Below, in pieces: positions 35,472-44,304 of a stretch of 64,000 bases of DNA. The position numbers and the translations under genes are program-made. Location of the stretch: NCBI RefSeq assembly GCF_006716485.1, contig NZ_VFPD01000001.1:773806-837805 (forward strand). The letters run 5' to 3'. Numbering within the stretch: position 1 is the stretch's first letter; each line of letters opens with the position of its first letter. The stretch comes from Chryseobacterium aquifrigidense. GTDB lineage: Bacteria; Bacteroidota; Bacteroidia; Flavobacteriales; Weeksellaceae. The notes beneath the pieces are model-generated. The model was not told the origin of the DNA. It made no database searches and was given only the letters and a program-made list of their open reading frames with translations.

Positions 35472-38400
35472 ATGATAACAAAAGAAAATATACAATCATT
35501 GGCAATTCGCCAACTGAATACTATAAAAAAACTCTATGCCGATGATCCACACTTTATGCTTGAGCATTATCAATTAGAAAAAAGTACAACTTATGAATAT
35601 GAGGGAAGAGAATTACTTGAACTCCTTCAAAATGCTGATGATGCTGCCGAAAGTACTTTTGATCCAAAAGTTTTTATTCATCTGGTAGGTAATCAACTTA
35701 TTATTGCAAATACTGGCAAGGTTTTTTCGAATGAAGGACTTATGTCTATATTTCACAGCCATCTCAGTTCAAAGTTCAATCAAAAGAACCAGATCGGCAA
35801 TAAAGGATTAGGTTTTAGAACCACATTATCATGGGCTGAAAAGGTTTCAATTTTGAGTGGTGATCTAAAAATAAGTTTTTCAAATATCAATAGTAAAAAT
35901 ATCCTCGATGAGTTAATTGAAATTAATTCTTCAATAAAAGAACTTATATGGCAGACATATTCAAGAATGGAAGATGCTATTTCAATTTTCAGATGTCCGG
36001 AAATCATAGAAAAAATTGATTTAATTCCAGATTTAGAAGGCTATGATACTGCAATTATTCTTGATTTAAAGGATAGTATTGTGGTTGATGGTCAAGTGAA
36101 GCCTACATTAGAGGTAATTGAAGAGCAATTGTCCAAAAATGTAGACCCGGAAATTTTACTGTTTTTAAATAACTTGAATGAGATTAAAATTAAAACACCT
36201 AACATAGATGAATTAATAACTAAAGAAATCATATCGGAGGAAAGTATTAATGATGATTTTATTTTAAAAAGAATCGCGGTAGGAACGGATCATTTAAAAA
36301 ATGAATGGAATATTTTTACTAAGAAAGGAAATCATCAACCAATAACTGGAAGTAAAAAAAATTATGAACTTGCTATCGCTTGGAAGGATGATCTTCAAGG
36401 AGCAAAAAAAGTTCTTCATTCTTATTTTAAGACTGAAGTAGCTTTCAGTTTCCCTGGAATTTTGCATGGTACTTTTGAGTTAAGTAGCAATCGTAATGAA
36501 TTAATCAAAGGAAAAGGTTATAATGCGTTTCTTTTTAAAGAAGCAGCCAATTTAATTTCAGAAGTTGCACAAATTATTGCAGATAAGAATTCTGATCCTG
36601 TTAGTTATTTACCATTACAAATAACTAATGTTGATTTTAGCAATCTCAATAATCTCATTAAAGAGTTGTCTTTTAAGACAAGTGTATTAGATTCCTTGAA
36701 AGATAAAAGAGTTTTTCCTACGATTAATAATGAATATATAAGATGGGACGAAGACGAAACTCCACCAGCTTTCTACAAGGAAAGTGTTTTTTCTCAATAT
36801 TTAGATCCTCACGAATATAATTATCTTCTTTTGCCTAGTGATGATGAATTTATTATTGGTCTTCTTGACAAATTAGAGCACAGCACATACGATATTGACG
36901 AAATTATTAAAAGTGTTGCAAAAAGCGGAAAAAATATAGCCGTTTCTGAATATGCACGATTAATTAAGGCAATAGAAGAATATGTAGATAGCAATATTGA
37001 TTTACAGAAAACAGATGGTCTTTTTTATGATAAATTCAACAATTTATTAACCTTCGATTCGCCTATATTTTTACCTACTAATGGAATAAGCTACGCTGTT
37101 CCCGAAGAAATAGGTGTTAAGATCATGGATGATGAGTTGGCTCAACAACTGTTAATTTGCTACAATTCCCATGACTACAAAAATCTGACTTTTCAGCTTG
37201 AAAAATATAATATTAAGGAATTTAATTTTAATGAAGTTGTTGAATCGATTATTTCTTTCTATTCAGCTAAACAGAACTTACAAATAGAAGAAATCAAGAA
37301 AATGCATCACGTTATTTTCAGTCTTTATAAGTCGAGTTCTGAACATGATAAATTTTGGAAAGGATCAACAATAAAACTCATAAGTAAGAAATTAAGTGTA
37401 TTAGATTCAAAAGAATTTTATTTTGGAAAGGATTATGACAATTTTCTGGCTGAAGATCTTTATCATTATAAAAAAGATAAAATTGTTGCGGCTATGAAAG
37501 TTTATGAGATCGATGCTACTGAAATCTCAGATTGGAAAAGGTATCTTGAGTGGCTAGGTGTTGCAAACCTCCCAAGAAAATTACAAGTCACGGCAAAACA
37601 GGACTATGCTGACTATGTGATGATGAATTTCAATTACAGATATGATATCGGAAATTATAGCTTTAAGGGTGGTTATAATGAATTTAAAGAGGAATTAACA
37701 GGGGGCTATGGACCAATATATGTTCAATCAGTAGATGACTTAGAGGGTATTTTAAAAAACAATACAACTGAATCTATAATCAATTGGATTGATAAAGATC
37801 CAGAGATGCTGTCTCTTTTAGAGAAAGATATTGAGGTAGATTCCAGTTTAATATACTTTAATTTCTATAACACTAGAAATTACCGTCAAATTAATGGTAA
37901 AAGAATGAAGTCTTATTTAAAGTGGAAATTAGGATATTTTAGCTGGTTGCTTACCGAAAGCCAAACTAAAGCCGAACCTTCCAGATGCATGACTGCGGCT
38001 TATATTAATGAAGATTTTAAAGGACTGATTGAAAAACCTAATATTGATTATGATAAATTAAAAAAATTGAAAGTTGAAAAGGATAAGGTAGATTATATTC
38101 TTTCTCAAGTTGGTGTTCATAAATCTATGAGTACATTACCACCTGCTCTAATTTATTCAATTTTGAATAAGCTCCCTGAGATTCATGAAATTGAAAAAAA
38201 GGCGAAAACTATCTATAATCAGATAGCAGTTAATTATGATGATATTTCACTCACCAAACTACAGAATACAGAAAGGGATACGTACATTAAAACAGGAAAA
38301 GTATATTGTAAAGATGGTAACTTTCACTCTGTTGAAGAAGTTTTTTATGTGAATGACAGACGGTATGGAGAAGCTGTTATAAGACAGTTTAACACCATAG

Positions 38401-40322
38401 ATATTGAACGGAGGCGTGGTAAGGACAAGATCCGTAAAATCTTTGGGATAAAGGCATTAGATAATCTTGAATTTAGTACAATTGGAAACCCTTTAGTTCA
38501 TCCGCTCTCTCTAAAATTTGAGCAAGAAATCGAAAGTTTTAAGCCATATGTTTATGTATTAAGAAAAGAACAGGATAATGGCAATGAAAAAAATATTATA
38601 AAGAGTACAAAGTTTCAGCTTGTCTCCCAACTAAAAGCAGCATCAAATAAAGGGGAGCATTCGAAAATATTTGAATTGAATGATTTTGAATATTTATATA
38701 TCAGAAAACGAAATATGATATATTTAAAAACTCCTACTCATTTTGACGAAATTGTAGATTTAAAAGATGACATTCATTTTTGTTCTGCAATAGCAGAAAT
38801 ATTTTCAGCAATCATTGATGTGGATGCTCCGCGTCTTCAGATTAGAGAACTGTTTTCAAAAAGTGCGTCTGTGCGTGATGAACTCTTAAGATCAGAACTT
38901 GATGATGATAAGCTTGAAAAATTAAAAGATGCTCGGAAAAAATTAGGAATTACAAGCAATCCGAAAATAGATTTTTGGACTTCATTTCTTAGGTGTTTTA
39001 AAGGGAAAAAATTATCACTAAAAGATAATACTGATAATGAAATTTTAGCTTCGCTTTTGACAAAGTTTTCAAATCATAGTTCAATAATCAAAACATCTAT
39101 AGATTTAATAAATTATCTGGATTACAATGATGAGGATAGTTTATTGATTATTGTAAATTTATTTAAAGATTTGGGAATTACTTTAGAACAATTTAATAAA
39201 TATCATTATCCTTCAATTGATCTTGATTTATTATATGAAATTGAATTAAAAAAAACAATTTCAGATTATTCGGATTCTTTTAAAAGTTTATTATATGAAA
39301 AATGTAGAATCGGATTCTTGGATAAGAAAGACTTTCTTAAATTAAGTGATGAATATCATAGTCTGAAATTCGAAAATACAAGTGATGTAAATTTTGATAT
39401 ATTACAGGATTTAAAGACTGCTGTAAAAGATAGATTTGATATCGATTTAAATGATTTATACATTACTATTGACTTCAATAAGCTGCATTTTGAAAATAAG
39501 AACAACTTGTGGAAGTTTCTAAATTTTGAAAACTTAGATCATAAACTTTTTAATCAGTTTTTAGATAATTCTCAAATGCAATCATTGCTGTTGTTTGATG
39601 ATGAATTTTCAAACATAGAAGAAGTTTTACTGGGATGGTTGGGACGGAATCAAAATGGTTCAGATACTCCTAACCCTAATTCTTCAAAATCTTTTAAAGT
39701 AAATTTTGGTAATAATCAATTGTTCTATGATGATTTTTTTGATCTAAGATCACAACTTGATCATCTGGTTAGCGATGATGCCTTAAGTCATGTTAAACTT
39801 GAAAATATCAAAATATCAAAGAAAGATATTTCTCAAGGAAAGAGAAATTCTTCGGAAAAGAATCCTCCAAAACGAGTAAGCAATAAAAAACCAAAGGAAG
39901 AAATTGGATTTTTAGGCGAATATTTGGTTTATAAGCACTTACTTAAATTAAGCGAAGATAAGTCAAATGTAAATTGGGTATCTGATTATGCAAAAAAGTG
40001 TGGAATCAATTTAGATGGTAAAGATGGCTGGGGATACGATATAGAATATATTCCAAAAGGCGCAAAACATAAACGTTTTGTGGAAGTAAAAGTTGTTGGT
40101 TGGGATGATTCGTTTCATATTACTCCCACAGAAGTATATGCCGGCGAGCGTTTAAAAAATAATTATGAGATCTTTTTGGTTAAAAACATTGATAATCTAC
40201 CATCACTAAAGATTGAAAAAATACAAGGTATTTTTAATTATAAAGGTAAATCGTTTTCAGACAATGACATGTTTACGGTTGTAAATGATAACTTTATTTT
40301 AAAATTTAAAAGGGAAATTTAA
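35472..40322 (+). CDS. Giant sacsin-type HATPase protein with C-terminal DUF3883
   Basis: Seen: 1616 residues. The N-terminal GHKL-type ATPase (about 1-330) has the N-box ELLQNADDAAES, a second motif IANTGKVFS and GNKGLGFRTTLSWAEKV. The C-terminus (about 1475-1590) has IGFLGEYLVYKHL, GWGYDIEYI and RFVEVKVVG, the DUF3883 layout with a D...E-x-K nuclease-like core. The central thousand residues are helical and AT-rich in codon choice, without a recognised motif. Known: sacsin-like ATPase plus DUF3883 proteins are common in defence islands and resemble ATP-driven, nuclease-tipped machines. Specific function is not established. Confidence 0.8.
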   Translation: MITKENIQSLAIRQLNTIKKLYADDPHFMLEHYQLEKSTTYEYEGRELLELLQNADDAAESTFDPKVFIHLVGNQLIIANTGKVFSNEGLMSIFHSHLSSKFNQKNQIGNKGLGFRTTLSWAEKVSILSGDLKISFSNINSKNILDELIEINSSIKELIWQTYSRMEDAISIFRCPEIIEKIDLIPDLEGYDTAIILDLKDSIVVDGQVKPTLEVIEEQLSKNVDPEILLFLNNLNEIKIKTPNIDELITKEIISEESINDDFILKRIAVGTDHLKNEWNIFTKKGNHQPITGSKKNYELAIAWKDDLQGAKKVLHSYFKTEVAFSFPGILHGTFELSSNRNELIKGKGYNAFLFKEAANLISEVAQIIADKNSDPVSYLPLQITNVDFSNLNNLIKELSFKTSVLDSLKDKRVFPTINNEYIRWDEDETPPAFYKESVFSQYLDPHEYNYLLLPSDDEFIIGLLDKLEHSTYDIDEIIKSVAKSGKNIAVSEYARLIKAIEEYVDSNIDLQKTDGLFYDKFNNLLTFDSPIFLPTNGISYAVPEEIGVKIMDDELAQQLLICYNSHDYKNLTFQLEKYNIKEFNFNEVVESIISFYSAKQNLQIEEIKKMHHVIFSLYKSSSEHDKFWKGSTIKLISKKLSVLDSKEFYFGKDYDNFLAEDLYHYKKDKIVAAMKVYEIDATEISDWKRYLEWLGVANLPRKLQVTAKQDYADYVMMNFNYRYDIGNYSFKGGYNEFKEELTGGYGPIYVQSVDDLEGILKNNTTESIINWIDKDPEMLSLLEKDIEVDSSLIYFNFYNTRNYRQINGKRMKSYLKWKLGYFSWLLTESQTKAEPSRCMTAAYINEDFKGLIEKPNIDYDKLKKLKVEKDKVDYILSQVGVHKSMSTLPPALIYSILNKLPEIHEIEKKAKTIYNQIAVNYDDISLTKLQNTERDTYIKTGKVYCKDGNFHSVEEVFYVNDRRYGEAVIRQFNTIDIERRRGKDKIRKIFGIKALDNLEFSTIGNPLVHPLSLKFEQEIESFKPYVYVLRKEQDNGNEKNIIKSTKFQLVSQLKAASNKGEHSKIFELNDFEYLYIRKRNMIYLKTPTHFDEIVDLKDDIHFCSAIAEIFSAIIDVDAPRLQIRELFSKSASVRDELLRSELDDDKLEKLKDARKKLGITSNPKIDFWTSFLRCFKGKKLSLKDNTDNEILASLLTKFSNHSSIIKTSIDLINYLDYNDEDSLLIIVNLFKDLGITLEQFNKYHYPSIDLDLLYEIELKKTISDYSDSFKSLLYEKCRIGFLDKKDFLKLSDEYHSLKFENTSDVNFDILQDLKTAVKDRFDIDLNDLYITIDFNKLHFENKNNLWKFLNFENLDHKLFNQFLDNSQMQSLLLFDDEFSNIEEVLLGWLGRNQNGSDTPNPNSSKSFKVNFGNNQLFYDDFFDLRSQLDHLVSDDALSHVKLENIKISKKDISQGKRNSSEKNPPKRVSNKKPKEEIGFLGEYLVYKHLLKLSEDKSNVNWVSDYAKKCGINLDGKDGWGYDIEYIPKGAKHKRFVEVKVVGWDDSFHITPTEVYAGERLKNNYEIFLVKNIDNLPSLKIEKIQGIFNYKGKSFSDNDMFTVVNDNFILKFKREI

Positions 40323-40728
40323 GACAATGCAAGATAACTATAAAATATAAACACAATAGTTGGATCGAAAGAAGCAAATCGGCAAATTTAAATAAACTTG
40401 AGATTTATGGTTTTCCGTAAGCAGATTACCGGTAAATTATTTAATTTGCGATCTGAAAGAACGTTAAAATATAATTGACTTTGAATACACCTTACAGATC
40501 GATTACTGTTTGATAATGTTTGTATATTTGTTCAATAATTTTAATATAATTTTCAATTTAAAAAATGTAAATTGCAATAACCAAGAAAACTAATATTCAT
40601 GAAAAATAAAATCAAATTTTCTTTTTGTATAAGTACCATATTTATACAGTATTTTCTACATTGTTAATGTTATACAATCCAAATATTTTGAATTATTTGC
40701 CTACATTATATTTTGTATTTTTGCATAG
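40323..40728. other. 406-bp AT-rich non-coding region before the Vsr/methyltransferase operon
   Basis: Seen: no credible gene. A 10-bp palindrome TTACCGGTAA lies at 40426-40435, and a 22-codon frame beginning MKNKIKFSF near 40600 ends quickly and is probably accidental. The right end carries the promoter of the operon that starts at 40729. Confidence 0.6.
40696..40723 (+). promoter_or_regulatory. Promoter of the eight-gene restriction/modification operon
   Basis: Seen: TTTG at 40696-40699, a 16-base spacer, then TATTTTTG at 40716-40723 matching TAnnTTTG. The ATG of vsr follows after five bases, so the transcript may start at the initiation codon. The spacer is slightly short compared with the usual Bacteroidetes promoter. 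Confidence 0.55.
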
Positions 40729-41133
40729 ATGGACAGACATAGCAAAGAGACGAGAAGTTATAATATGAGCCAGATTAAAGGAAAAAATACTAAACCCGAA
40801 ATTCTGGTTAGAAAATTTTTGTTTGCAAATGGATTCCGTTACAGACTGCATGACAAAAAATTGTTGGGCAAACCTGATATTGTTTTACGTAAATATAATG
40901 CTGTTATTTTTGTTCATGGTTGTTTTTGGCACGGTCATGGCGGATGTAAAAAATTTGTAATTCCAAAAACTAGAACTCATTTTTGGCTTAATAAAATAAA
41001 TACAAATATCTCAAACGATAACAAAAATATTGCAGTGTTAAAAAAAGATGGATGGAATGTCATTATAATTTGGGAATGTGAAATAAAAAGCGAGATAAGA
41101 ATGCAAAAACTTTTAAAACAAATAACAAACTGA
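40729..41133 (+). CDS. vsr: Very short patch repair (Vsr) endonuclease
   Basis: Seen: 134 residues. MSQIKGKNTKPEILVRKFLFANGFRYR, the catalytic-region KPDIVLRKYNAVIFVHGCFWHGH, and the C-terminal DGWNVIIIWECEI are the classical Vsr blocks, including the HGCFWHGH zinc/metal segment. Known: Vsr nicks next to T:G mismatches made by deamination of 5-methylcytosine and so protects genomes carrying cytosine methyltransferases; here two follow. Some Vsr-like proteins act as restriction nucleases instead, so that role is possible. The stop overlaps the next start by one base. Confidence 0.93.
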   Translation: MDRHSKETRSYNMSQIKGKNTKPEILVRKFLFANGFRYRLHDKKLLGKPDIVLRKYNAVIFVHGCFWHGHGGCKKFVIPKTRTHFWLNKINTNISNDNKNIAVLKKDGWNVIIIWECEIKSEIRMQKLLKQITN

Positions 41134-42560
41134 TGCTTGAATTTTATTATAATTTTCATTTGAAATTTTTCAAAGGTAAAGGGAGACAGATGGCAGATGA
41201 ACTTGCATCTGTTTTAGAAAATGAAAAAATAAAAATAATAGCAACGGACCAACTCAATATTCCAATTGAATATAAAGAAAAATTAGGTGAAGAGTTATTT
41301 ACCAGATTAAATAATATTTATTTTACAATTAGACAAAATAAAGGATTAAATCATCCATTATTAAAAAAATATTTACCAGAAACAAGGCAAAAACCTGAAG
41401 GATTGTTATTTGCGGATTTTTTCAGTGGTGCAGGAGGATTAAGTCAAGGGTTAATCAATGCTGGGTTTTATCCCACATTTGTTAATGATAATAAAACTGA
41501 AGCGTTAGAAACTTATTATTTTAATCACACTCTCCCTCTTGATAATTTTTATAATGGGGATATAAAAGTATTGGTTGAAAATTTTTCTGAATATAAACAT
41601 CTTTTTAAAAATGTAAAAATTATCTGTGGAGGGCCCCCTTGTCAAGGATTTTCGAACGCAAACAGGTGGAATTTTGAAGTCGAGGAATCAACTCAAAAGA
41701 AACGTTTTATCGAGGACGAAAGAAATGTACTTTATAAGTACTTTGTAAAATTATTAGGTTTGATTCAACCTGATTTTTTCATCATGGAAAATGTAAGAGG
41801 TATGATGAAGGTTGAAAAACAGATTGAAGAAGATATTCAGAAAGAAACTAATGAGGAATTCTTTTTCATTCCTCTCGAATTAGATTCTCAAAATTTTGAT
41901 ATTCCACAGAGCAGAAAAAGGTATATTCTTATTGGCGGAAAAGATTTTATGTTTATTGAGCAAGTAAAACAAACAATTTACAACAAAAAAAAAGGCACTA
42001 GTAAATATAAGCTTATCGATGCTCTTTTTGGCCTTCCTGAAATATTAACCAATCCATATAAGCTTAGAGTTGATTATGAAAGTAATATTCATGGCTACAA
42101 AATAAGGAAGTTAAAAACAGAACAAAATGAGTTTTTGAAAGAAATAAACGGAAATAAAGAAATTGATTATGTTTTTAATCATAAATCAAGATATAATAAT
42201 GAGAACGATCTGGAAATATTCAGAACCTTACCAGAAGGCGAAAATTCACTTCACCCAAGTGTTCAAAAATTAAGCAATTATAATAACCGTAATCACATTT
42301 TTAAAGATAAATATTATAAGCTAAAGCAAAATGAAGTTTGTAAAACAATAACTTCTCATATGAAATATGATTGTCACATGTATATTCATCCGATACAAGC
42401 TCGCGGGTTAAGCCCAAGAGAGGCTGCAAGGATTCAAACTTTTCCAGATGATTACGTTTTTAGAGGTTCTTTGAATGCTTGGTATCAACAAATAGGTAAT
42501 GCTGTACCAGTAAAACTTGCGGAAATGATTGCTAAAGAAATAAAAGAATATTATTTATGA
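41133..42560 (+). CDS. DNA cytosine-5 methyltransferase 1
   Basis: Seen: 475 residues. Motif I is ADFFSGAGGLSQG, motif IV CGGPPCQGFSNANR with the catalytic Cys, motif VI FIMENVRGMM, motif VIII PQSRKRYILIG, and motif X QQIGNAVPVKLAE. About 90 residues precede motif I, with a helical region that may be a target or partner domain. An ATG at 41190 (MADELASV), preceded by a purine-rich stretch, is an alternative start. Known: these enzymes make 5-methylcytosine. Target specificity cannot be read from sequence. It probably protects self DNA in the following system. Confidence 0.93.
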   Translation: MLEFYYNFHLKFFKGKGRQMADELASVLENEKIKIIATDQLNIPIEYKEKLGEELFTRLNNIYFTIRQNKGLNHPLLKKYLPETRQKPEGLLFADFFSGAGGLSQGLINAGFYPTFVNDNKTEALETYYFNHTLPLDNFYNGDIKVLVENFSEYKHLFKNVKIICGGPPCQGFSNANRWNFEVEESTQKKRFIEDERNVLYKYFVKLLGLIQPDFFIMENVRGMMKVEKQIEEDIQKETNEEFFFIPLELDSQNFDIPQSRKRYILIGGKDFMFIEQVKQTIYNKKKGTSKYKLIDALFGLPEILTNPYKLRVDYESNIHGYKIRKLKTEQNEFLKEINGNKEIDYVFNHKSRYNNENDLEIFRTLPEGENSLHPSVQKLSNYNNRNHIFKDKYYKLKQNEVCKTITSHMKYDCHMYIHPIQARGLSPREAARIQTFPDDYVFRGSLNAWYQQIGNAVPVKLAEMIAKEIKEYYL

Positions 42561-43612
42561 AATATGCAGAATTGTTTTCAGGCATAGGAGGCTTTAGAAG
42601 TGCAGCAGAAAGTATTTCGAGCGATACTGATATAAAACTGAAATGTGTTGGATTTTCTGAGATTGATAAATTTGCGGTTTCTACATATAATAGTAATTAC
42701 AATCTGAATGGAGAAATGCGAATGAATGATATCATAGAATTTGTTGAAGATAAGGAAAAACTTAAACAGCTTAAAGATTTTGAATTATTACTTGGCGGAT
42801 TTCCATGTCAATCATTCAGTCTGTTAGGTAAAAAACTAGGACTTGAAGATGAAAGAGGAAGAATTTTGTTTAGTATTGATAAACTTTTGACAACAAAAAA
42901 ACCAGAATTCATTGTATTAGAAAATGTAAGAAATATTATTAATCATGATAAAGGTAAAACATTAAATCAGATTCTTGAATATTTTAAAGAACATAAATAT
43001 AACTATGTAAATTACGTAGTCCTCAACACTCAGAATTTTGGATTACCACAAAAAAGAGCTAGGATTTTTTTTGTTTGTAGTACAAGAAAAATTGACATTG
43101 ATTTAACCGAAGACGCAATTATTGAGAATTTTAAAAATATAAAAAAGCATTCTCTTAAAACCTATAATAATGTCTTAGATATACTGGAAAAATCTGTTGA
43201 TAAAAAATATTATCTTTCAGAAAAAATTAAACATACTATTCTTGCTGATGGTTCTAAAAATTTTAAAAGTAAATCACAAATAGATCTTGAAATAGCAAGA
43301 ACACTGACAGCAACAATGATGAAAATGCATAGAGCTTGTCAAGATAATTATTATTCTGATGATTTTATTATCAATGGGGAATCTCATAAAAATACTTCAA
43401 AAGAAATTCTTTTTAAAAAACCAGTTCGAAGATTAACTCCAAAAGAGGCTTTACTGCTGCAAGGATTTAATGAAACATTCTATAATAAAGCTATAGCTGC
43501 TGGAGTTAGCGAACATCAACTTTATAAGCAGGCAGGAAATGCCCTAAGTGTAAATACAGGCTATGCTCTTCTTCACTATTTATTTGTGCATCTAAAAATT
43601 CAAGAAAGATGA
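42557..43612 (+). CDS. DNA cytosine-5 methyltransferase 2
   Basis: Seen: 351 residues. Motif I is AELFSGIGGFRSA, motif IV LLGGFPCQSFSLLG with the catalytic Cys, motif VI EFIVLENVRN, motif VIII FGLPQKRARIFFV, and motif X YKQAGNALSVNTG. It overlaps the first methyltransferase gene by four bases and the HNH gene by four. The two enzymes differ throughout, so this is not a simple duplication. Two C5 enzymes in one operon may modify the two strands of an asymmetric site, or two different sites (inference). Confidence 0.93.
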   Translation: MKYAELFSGIGGFRSAAESISSDTDIKLKCVGFSEIDKFAVSTYNSNYNLNGEMRMNDIIEFVEDKEKLKQLKDFELLLGGFPCQSFSLLGKKLGLEDERGRILFSIDKLLTTKKPEFIVLENVRNIINHDKGKTLNQILEYFKEHKYNYVNYVVLNTQNFGLPQKRARIFFVCSTRKIDIDLTEDAIIENFKNIKKHSLKTYNNVLDILEKSVDKKYYLSEKIKHTILADGSKNFKSKSQIDLEIARTLTATMMKMHRACQDNYYSDDFIINGESHKNTSKEILFKKPVRRLTPKEALLLQGFNETFYNKAIAAGVSEHQLYKQAGNALSVNTGYALLHYLFVHLKIQER

Positions 43613-44304
43613 AAAAGAATCCCAACTTTAATAGAGAAGAACTTATACTTTGCTTAGACTTATATTTTAAAATGGATTATGGCCAAATGCATGGTAGTAA
43701 TCCGGCGATTATAAAGTTAAGTGAAGATTTAAGAGCGTTGGATTTACATAAAAATATTGCAAATATTAATACTTTTAGAAGTATTAATAGTGTTTCCCTC
43801 AAATTAGCAAATTTTAAAAGATTAGATGGAAATTTCAAAGGTAAGGGTATGAAGATGGGGGGGGAAATGGATAAAGATATATGGAATGAATTTTATAAGC
43901 ATAGAGAAAAGCTTAAAAATGAGGCAGACATTATTCGGCAGGTTTATCTAAAACCAAAATCCAAAATACAATCTGAAGTAAAATATAAATCTGAGTTTTT
44001 TTTTGATTTTCATAAAAACAGGGAAACAGATCCATTATTTATGAAAATAAAAAAAGAGATGGCATTGGCTACTACAAATAAACTTAATTGTGAAGTTTGT
44101 GGTTTTGATTCACAATCTTTTTATGGAGAAGTAGGAGATGACTTGATGGAAGTACATTTTGAGCTTAAAAATGAACCTACATTGGACTCGACGGAAATAA
44201 AAGATTCAGTAATTGTTTGCAGCAATTGTCATAAAGTATTGGACAAAAATTTTGGACTTCTTTATGCTTCCGACTTAAAAAAGCTAATAAAAAAAACTAA
44301 ATGA
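43609..44304 (+). CDS. HNH endonuclease-type protein with altered active site
   Basis: Seen: 231 residues. The N-terminal domain has SINSVSLKLANFKRLDGNFKG, typical of a family of restriction HNH proteins. The C-terminal zinc-binding region is CEVCGFDSQSFYGEVG, then LMEVHFELKN, then VIVCSNCHKVLDK. Known relatives usually read EVHH...NCHRxxH; here the second His of the pair is Phe and the final His is Asp/Lys, while the four Cys and EVH are kept. Cleavage activity is therefore uncertain. A run of eight G (43857-43864) lies in frame within the gene. Confidence 0.75.
   Translation: MKKNPNFNREELILCLDLYFKMDYGQMHGSNPAIIKLSEDLRALDLHKNIANINTFRSINSVSLKLANFKRLDGNFKGKGMKMGGEMDKDIWNEFYKHREKLKNEADIIRQVYLKPKSKIQSEVKYKSEFFFDFHKNRETDPLFMKIKKEMALATTNKLNCEVCGFDSQSFYGEVGDDLMEVHFELKNEPTLDSTEIKDSVIVCSNCHKVLDKNFGLLYASDLKKLIKKTK
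43857..43864 (+). repeat. G8 homopolymer inside the HNH gene
   Basis: Seen: eight consecutive G in an otherwise AT-rich gene, encoding part of KMGGEM near residue 83-86. Slipped-strand change by one base would shift the frame early in the gene. Such tracts can make restriction genes phase-variable; this is inference from sequence alone. Confidence 0.6.

Noticed and set aside
40600..40670. 22-codon frame before vsr (MKNKIKFSF...)
   Set aside because: Too short, no plausible partner gene and no ribosome site; likely chance in AT-rich sequence.
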